From the NCBI GenBank assembly GCA_014584575.1, contig JACTMP010000059.1:23688-87687 (forward strand): a DNA stretch of 64,000 bases. Direction: 5' to 3'. The notes beneath the pieces were generated by a model. That model had not been told where the DNA came from. It did not search any database and saw nothing but the letters and a program-made list of their open reading frames with translations. This DNA comes from Chloroflexota bacterium (lineage in GTDB: Bacteria; Chloroflexota; Anaerolineae; Promineifilales; Promineifilaceae). Made by a program: the position numbers and the translations under genes. Positions 59,635-64,000 of the stretch are shown here, in pieces; positions within the stretch are counted from its first letter, which is position 1; each line of letters begins with the position of its first letter.

Positions 59635-61233
59635 ATGCAAGATTTACAGGTTCAAAAAGAGAGACGACTGGTGGTGACGGTAACGGCCGTTGCCGCACTG
59701 GGGCTTTTGGTATTGTTGGTGCAGGCATTGGTCACGGCCGTTGCCGCCGATAACGGCAGCCACTCTCCCCAAACACGCTCACTGGCCCAGGTTGTCACCC
59801 CCACCGTTTCGTTTGACGAGGCGCTGGCGGCCTACATTGCCGGGCATACCATCCAGGCCCCGGTCGGTGAACCCACCTACGGCGTGGCCTGGGAAGGTGA
59901 AACCATGGGCATTGGCTATGCGGGTAATACGATCACCTATATGCTGGTCCTCAGCAATACCGGCGACATTACGGACACCTATGACCTTACGTTTACGGCG
60001 GATTGGGATACCCACCTCTCCGCTACCGTTGTCACTTTGACGGCCGGTTCGGGCGCCCACATTCATGTAGACGTAGATATCCCCCCTTCGGCCAATGAGG
60101 GGCAAAGCGACACGGCCGTGATCACCGCCACCTCACAAGGCAACATCACCACTACCGCCGCCATCACCCTGACCACATTGGTACAGGACAGCGTCATCTA
60201 TTTACCCATCATCAGCAAACCGGTGCCGCCGCCAACCGGCGCGCCCGTCCTCTCGGCCACCCGCCCCAATAGTTCTAATCATTGGCAAATGAACTGGACG
60301 CTGGACGCTTACCCCTACCTGAGCGGCTATGAACTTCAGGAGTCCCAAGACTCCACCTTTGCCACCGGCGTCAACACCATCTCTTTGGGTAATGTCAACA
60401 CCCAATTGATCAATACCCATCAGGCGTCACCCAACAATGTCTATTTCTACCGCATCCGCGCTTTAGGTGGGGGGCAGTCTGGCCCCTGGTCTAATGTTGT
60501 CCGGGTTGTGGGCGCTTACTACGATGAGTTTAACGATAATCAAACCGGCTGGTCTGGCCCCACCCTCAAAGAAGGGCTGCGCCGCCTGACGTTTTTGGAG
60601 GAAATTGATGTCTTCTACGAATGGCCGGGAAGCGACCGTTGGCTTATCCTGCGCGTGGAGGATTCCTGGGAATGGGCCATTGCCAGCCCCATGAAGCCGG
60701 CGCCATCGGTGCCTTATTCCATTGAGTTCCGTTCCCTGCCCGCTAACCTGGGTAACCTGGTATCACATGGCGTTGTTTTTGGAGGCGACTGGAACGGCCA
60801 GGCGTGCCCGGATTGGTCAACCTACCTGGGTTTGTATGCCCATACCAACTGCTTCAACCACTTTTATACCACCAATCTGATCTGGTACAGCGATACGAAT
60901 ATGCGCCTGCTGTGGGAACGGGTGGATGAACTGGTCTGGTGCCCGAACTGTGGTGGCAGCCCACTGAAGCGGTTGGGTGATATTGATGAAAACAATATCG
61001 TTGAGTTAAACATCAATGCCAGCAGTTGGAACGATTATCGCGTGGAAGTACGGCAGACCGAAATCAGGTTCTTTGTCAATAACGACCAGCGCTTTGTTTA
61101 CAATACAAACAATGATCCCGGCGCGCTGAACTGGATCAACAGTCCCTATTTTGGCGTTTTTGCCTCAACAGATGAGTACAGCAATTCCACCGGACGCTTT
61201 GAGTATATTAAAGTGACGCCGTTGGATAATTAG
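59635..61233 (+). CDS. Secreted fibronectin-III-like protein
   Basis: A 532-residue exported protein with a signal or anchor near residues 15-36 (VVTVTAVAALGLLVLLVQALVTAV). A COG1361-like Ig domain (TITYMLVLSNTGDITDTYDLTF) comes first, then VIYLPIISK and a fibronectin-III-like part (ELQESQDSTFATGVNTI, YFYRIRALGGGQSGPWSNVV), then a C-terminal beta sandwich typical of glycan-binding modules with GGDWNGQACPDW. Two CxxC-like pairs. I prefer ATG 59635; 59614 is possible. It lies between two GT-C genes and may be a glycosylated surface protein. Confidence 0.8.
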   Translation: MQDLQVQKERRLVVTVTAVAALGLLVLLVQALVTAVAADNGSHSPQTRSLAQVVTPTVSFDEALAAYIAGHTIQAPVGEPTYGVAWEGETMGIGYAGNTITYMLVLSNTGDITDTYDLTFTADWDTHLSATVVTLTAGSGAHIHVDVDIPPSANEGQSDTAVITATSQGNITTTAAITLTTLVQDSVIYLPIISKPVPPPTGAPVLSATRPNSSNHWQMNWTLDAYPYLSGYELQESQDSTFATGVNTISLGNVNTQLINTHQASPNNVYFYRIRALGGGQSGPWSNVVRVVGAYYDEFNDNQTGWSGPTLKEGLRRLTFLEEIDVFYEWPGSDRWLILRVEDSWEWAIASPMKPAPSVPYSIEFRSLPANLGNLVSHGVVFGGDWNGQACPDWSTYLGLYAHTNCFNHFYTTNLIWYSDTNMRLLWERVDELVWCPNCGGSPLKRLGDIDENNIVELNINASSWNDYRVEVRQTEIRFFVNNDQRFVYNTNNDPGALNWINSPYFGVFASTDEYSNSTGRFEYIKVTPLDN

Positions 61234-61245
61234 ATAATTAAGTAA

Positions 61246-61287
61246 ATTGAGTAAATGGGTAATTGCACAATTACCCATTTACTCAAT
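61246..61287. repeat. 20-bp hairpin after the secreted protein gene
   Basis: ATTGAGTAAATGGGTAATTG and CAATTACCCATTTACTCAAT are exact complements with a 2-nt gap. It ends 23 bp before the next start. Confidence 0.88.
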
Positions 61288-61310
61288 ACCCTCTTCACCC
61301 CTCTCCCACC

Positions 61311-63740
61311 ATGAAAGGGTTTCATTTCTGGGGGCAGCCGCTCTGGTGGGGCACGGCCGTGCTCCTCTTCATGTTTGCCCTGGCCCTCACCGGCATGGCC
61401 TCACTTGGTCCCACATTTGATGAGCAAGGTTTTATTGTGCGCGGTCTGGCGTATGTGCGCGGTGAAAACCGGCATATCCGTGTGGGGCATCCGCTGGGGT
61501 TGAACGCCCTGAACGCCGCGCTGCTGACCGGTGACGAAACCGTCAACTTACCCACCACTGATCCTTCCTGGCAGGAAACCGGCTTTCATCGCCCGGCCGA
61601 ACTGTTTTTATGGGAGATCGGCAATGACGTGACCCACGTCATGTTTCTGGCGCGGCTGCCCACTATCTGGCTGGCGATGTTGCTGGCGGCGCTGGTTGGG
61701 CGTTGGGCGTGGCAAATGACACGCCGCTGCTGGGCCGGATTACTGGCGCTGACGTTGATTGCCCTGGACCCCAATATTCTGGCTAACGCCCAGCTAGCCA
61801 CCACCGATTTGGGGCTGGCGTTGGGCGCAGCGTTGGCCGGGTTTACCTTGTGGCGGTATTGGGTACAACCTTCCATCCTGAACGCACTTTTGGCCGGGAT
61901 TGGTTTTGGTCTGCTGCAAAACACCAAGTTTACCGCCGGGTTGTTTGTGCCCCTGTTTTTGGTGGTGATTGTGGCCGGGTTATTGGCTCAGTGGCGGTCT
62001 GCCCGGCAAGCCAATCGTCCGTTCCCCTGGCGCATCCTCGTTAACTTTGTTTTGCTTTATCCCCTGGCCGCTTTTCTGACGTTGTGGGCGGCGTATGGTT
62101 TTCAGGTGGGCACATTACCCGCCAATTTACCCACTCTTTCCCAATTAGCCGGGCTGACCGTGCCACTATCCCACCATATCGAGCAGCTTTTGGATATTGG
62201 CGGGCGGCTGCAAGTGGAAACTCCCTCGTTTCTGATGGGGCAATATAGCAGCACCGGCTGGTGGTATTACTTCCCGGTGGCCTTCTTGTTCAAAACGCCG
62301 TTACCGATTCTGGTCTTGCTGTTCACGGCCGTCACCCTGCGCCTGGTTTATTATGTAAATCAAGTCCGAAGCCCGAAGTCCGAAGTCCGATTACCGATTA
62401 CCGATTACCGATCACCGATTACTGCTCACCCCCTCTTCAACGACGCCGCCCTGCTCATCCCCGCCGTTGGCTACTTTGCCATTGCCCTCACCAGCGAGAT
62501 CAATTTAGGTTATCGCCATTTGCTGCCGGTGCTGCCTTTCACGGCCGTGTTCATCGCCCACGCCTTCGCCGCCGCCCCCCGTTCGATTCCCGACCACGCA
62601 TCACGGATCACGCATCACCCATCACGCATCACCTTCTTCATCACCCTCACCCTGCTCAGCCTCATCGCCCTCTGGATTCATCCCCATTTCCTGAGCTATT
62701 TCAATCTGCTGGCGGGCGGGCCGGACAATGGCTGGCGCTATCTGGTGGATAGCAACAGTGATTGGGGACAGGATTTGAACGGGTTGAAGCAGTGGATGGA
62801 GGGAAATGATGTAGACGAGGTGTGGTTAAGCTATTTTGGCGAAGCGCGGCCAGAGTATTATGGCATCAACTATAAAGGGTTGGATAGTTGGCCGCCGCGT
62901 CTGATGAATCCGGCGGCACGGCCGTACTACCCCCCCAATCCCGCCCCCGGCATCTACGCCATCAGCGCCACCAATTTGCAGGGCGTCCACTTTGCCGACC
63001 ATGACCAGTTTGCCTGGTTCCGCACGCGGGAACCCATCGCCAAAATCGGCTACAGCATCTTCCTGTATGAAGTCCCGGCAACGGGCGGCCCGGTGGATGT
63101 GGTGCTGGCCGGTCGGCAATTGGACGAGATCACCCCGGCCGATTACGCCCAGTTCAACAGCAATGACGTGTCGCCGCGTTGGGTAGACCCGGCAACGGCC
63201 GTACTCGTGCCTGATTCGCCTCGTGGCTGGTTGGTGTTGGCGCAGGATACAGATATTGCCCCGGCCATCGCCGCGCTGGTTGCCTCGTGGCCGCTGCGCC
63301 TGGAACGGGAGACCTATGCCTTTTACCAGATTCCGCCGCTGGTTGTGCCGTCGGTTGAGCCGATGGCCCGGTTCAGCCTGGACGGGAGTGAGATTGGGTT
63401 GGTGAGTGCCTTTGTGGGCACGGCCGTGCCCGGCCAGCCCCTTCTCATCAACACCGCCTGGCAGCAAAAGGGCGACCCTCAACCCGTCAAAATCTTCATC
63501 CATCTGTTGGACGACCAGGGTAACATTGCCGCCCAATGGGATGGCCTGGGCGCAGCCTGGGAAGGCTGGCAACCGGGAGATGCCCTGCTGCACAGCCACA
63601 CCGTCCCCCTCCCAGATAATCTGCCGCCGGGCACATATGAAGTTCGCCTGGGCCTGTACCATCCACAAACCGGTCAGCGTTGGCTGGTGGCAACGGGGGC
63701 AGACGATCTCACTTTAGGGAATGTTGAGATTAGAGATTAG
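61311..63740 (+). CDS. GT-C type glycosyltransferase 3, with beta domain
   Basis: An 809-residue membrane glycosyltransferase close to GT-C 1 in its main part: GPTFDEQGFIVRGLAYVRG (acidic pair near residue 37), LAMLLAALVGRWAWQM, and NLLAGGPDNGWRYLVDSNSD. It ends in a soluble beta domain like that of GT-C 2 (FIHLLDDQGNIAAQWDGLGA). Two low-complexity insertions, residues about 351-373 and 426-441, come from repeat arrays. I use ATG 61311; an upstream TTG lies in the hairpin. Confidence 0.88.
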   Translation: MKGFHFWGQPLWWGTAVLLFMFALALTGMASLGPTFDEQGFIVRGLAYVRGENRHIRVGHPLGLNALNAALLTGDETVNLPTTDPSWQETGFHRPAELFLWEIGNDVTHVMFLARLPTIWLAMLLAALVGRWAWQMTRRCWAGLLALTLIALDPNILANAQLATTDLGLALGAALAGFTLWRYWVQPSILNALLAGIGFGLLQNTKFTAGLFVPLFLVVIVAGLLAQWRSARQANRPFPWRILVNFVLLYPLAAFLTLWAAYGFQVGTLPANLPTLSQLAGLTVPLSHHIEQLLDIGGRLQVETPSFLMGQYSSTGWWYYFPVAFLFKTPLPILVLLFTAVTLRLVYYVNQVRSPKSEVRLPITDYRSPITAHPLFNDAALLIPAVGYFAIALTSEINLGYRHLLPVLPFTAVFIAHAFAAAPRSIPDHASRITHHPSRITFFITLTLLSLIALWIHPHFLSYFNLLAGGPDNGWRYLVDSNSDWGQDLNGLKQWMEGNDVDEVWLSYFGEARPEYYGINYKGLDSWPPRLMNPAARPYYPPNPAPGIYAISATNLQGVHFADHDQFAWFRTREPIAKIGYSIFLYEVPATGGPVDVVLAGRQLDEITPADYAQFNSNDVSPRWVDPATAVLVPDSPRGWLVLAQDTDIAPAIAALVASWPLRLERETYAFYQIPPLVVPSVEPMARFSLDGSEIGLVSAFVGTAVPGQPLLINTAWQQKGDPQPVKIFIHLLDDQGNIAAQWDGLGAAWEGWQPGDALLHSHTVPLPDNLPPGTYEVRLGLYHPQTGQRWLVATGADDLTLGNVEIRD
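62364..62635. repeat. Two repeat arrays inside GT-C gene 3
   Basis: At 62364-62430 AGTCCGAAGCCCGAAGTCCG and CGATTACCGATTACCGATCACC; at 62590-62635 CACGCATCACGGATCACGC and CATCACCCATCACGCATCACC. Both are in frame and lie in loops between membrane spans. Confidence 0.85.
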
Positions 63741-63977
63741 AGATTGGAGATTGAGAAATTGAGAGACTATCACCTTATTTTTGTACAAACTGACCAAGAT
63801 TCAACTTTTTCATTCAAACAGGGCAAGTTTCAACTCATGAAAATCGGTCAAATTTAACGAATTAGAACCAGAATGGACTATCATCAAAAAACTTCATTTG
63901 ACTTAGTACAGGATTGCATAAATATGTTCCGAGAATAAAAATTTGAGATAATGGCAGGCTTGGAGGATAGACACAAG
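63741..63977. other. AT-rich intergenic gap
   Basis: The first 35 bases are a GATTAGAGATTGGAGATTGAG heptamer array. The rest is AT-rich with no gene seen; its base composition differs from the GC-rich neighbours and may be the flank of an insertion sequence. Confidence 0.6.
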
Positions 63978-64000
63978 ATGCGAGGACCCAAACCCCAATA
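63978..64000 (+). CDS. Possible IS630-type transposase start, truncated by window
   Basis: The frame starts ATG at 63978 and gives MRGPKPQ, after a GGAGG site at 63962. Many IS630-family transposases start with MRGPKP. Only seven codons are visible, so this is tentative. Confidence 0.35.

Larger units (their letters stand above)
1..64000. repeat. Highly iterated palindrome ACGGCCGT (dispersed)
   Basis: The octamer ACGGCCGT recurs through the whole window, about 120 times by eye, against one or two expected from base composition. Most copies are inside genes, on both strands and in all reading frames; common readings are Thr-Ala-Val and (Asp/Asn)-Gly-Arg. Examples start near 3066, 10465, 27085, 35305, 36036, 54204 and 54218. 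It resembles in behaviour the HIP1 octamer of cyanobacteria, but the sequence differs. Function is unknown; a methyltransferase or chromosome-maintenance signal is possible. Confidence 0.9.

Overview
The window is about 64 kb of bacterial chromosome of moderately high GC, densely packed with genes on both strands. No rRNA, tRNA or CRISPR array is visible. The housekeeping genes (uvrA, hisS, nadK, recN, radC, moeA, moaB, an ABC-F ATPase), the many GT-C glycosyltransferases and hybrid kinases, and lipoprotein rather than LPS-type surface features suggest a Chloroflexota (Anaerolineae-like) organism. This is an inference that cannot be proved without a search. The whole window carries a strongly over-represented palindromic octamer, ACGGCCGT (roughly 120 copies by eye), and many short heptanucleotide repeat arrays placed at gene ends and sometimes inside genes.

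Region 1 (1-14.4 kb) is a zinc-homeostasis island set between two copies of a duplicated block. Each copy has a HerA-like ATPase gene and an AAC(6')-like acetyltransferase gene, and each has a different toxin-antitoxin module between them (intact HigBA in the left copy, a degraded VapBC-like pair in the right copy). The zinc genes are a ZnuA-type lipoprotein, a Fur/Zur regulator, MoaB, an FmdB-type zinc ribbon, two COG0523 GTPases, an unknown protein and a cysteine-free S18 paralogue. The S18 gene is cut off where the right HerA copy begins. Nearly identical 17-bp palindromes (TTGATATAAAATATCAA type) lie before znuA, the FmdB gene, the unknown gene and a thioredoxin-reductase-like gene at 13.5 kb, defining a small putative Zur regulon. 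A glycoside hydrolase and an LVIVD lipoprotein sit within this region.

Region 2 (14.5-46.7 kb) is mostly ordinary chromosome. It holds a PadR/membrane pair, a BtuF-like protein, a RelE/Phd pair, uvrA, an aminotransferase, a phosphoesterase, a two-piece membrane-anchored Cas4-like pair, hisS, nadK, a zinc-finger membrane protein, recN, a second PadR, a PspA-like protein, an ABC exporter, thpR, a C39-peptidase pair, a site-2 protease, a DUF3352 protein, an orphan histidine kinase, a sirtuin, an ABC-F ATPase, an AI-2E family permease, radC, an acetyltransferase and moeA. Two MITE-like elements with terminal inverted repeats and 10-bp target duplications are inserted at 15.5 and 34.9 kb.

Region 3 (46.7-54.3 kb) is the most interesting: five colinear minus-strand genes that look like one signalling unit. 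In order of transcription they are a PhnD-type binding lipoprotein, a membrane hybrid histidine kinase, a response regulator-histidine kinase, a protein with an N-terminal effector-associated (death-like) domain, and a fusion of a KGGVGRS MinD-like ATPase, a Ser/Thr kinase and an FHA domain. The arrangement suggests an external ligand signal relayed to an intracellular conflict or stress response.

Region 4 (54.7-63.7 kb) holds an AglD/YbhN-type membrane protein, three large GT-C glycosyltransferases and a secreted fibronectin-III-like protein, a likely cell-surface glycosylation cluster. All three glycosyltransferases carry heptamer-repeat insertions in frame. The right edge enters what may be an IS630-type transposase gene.
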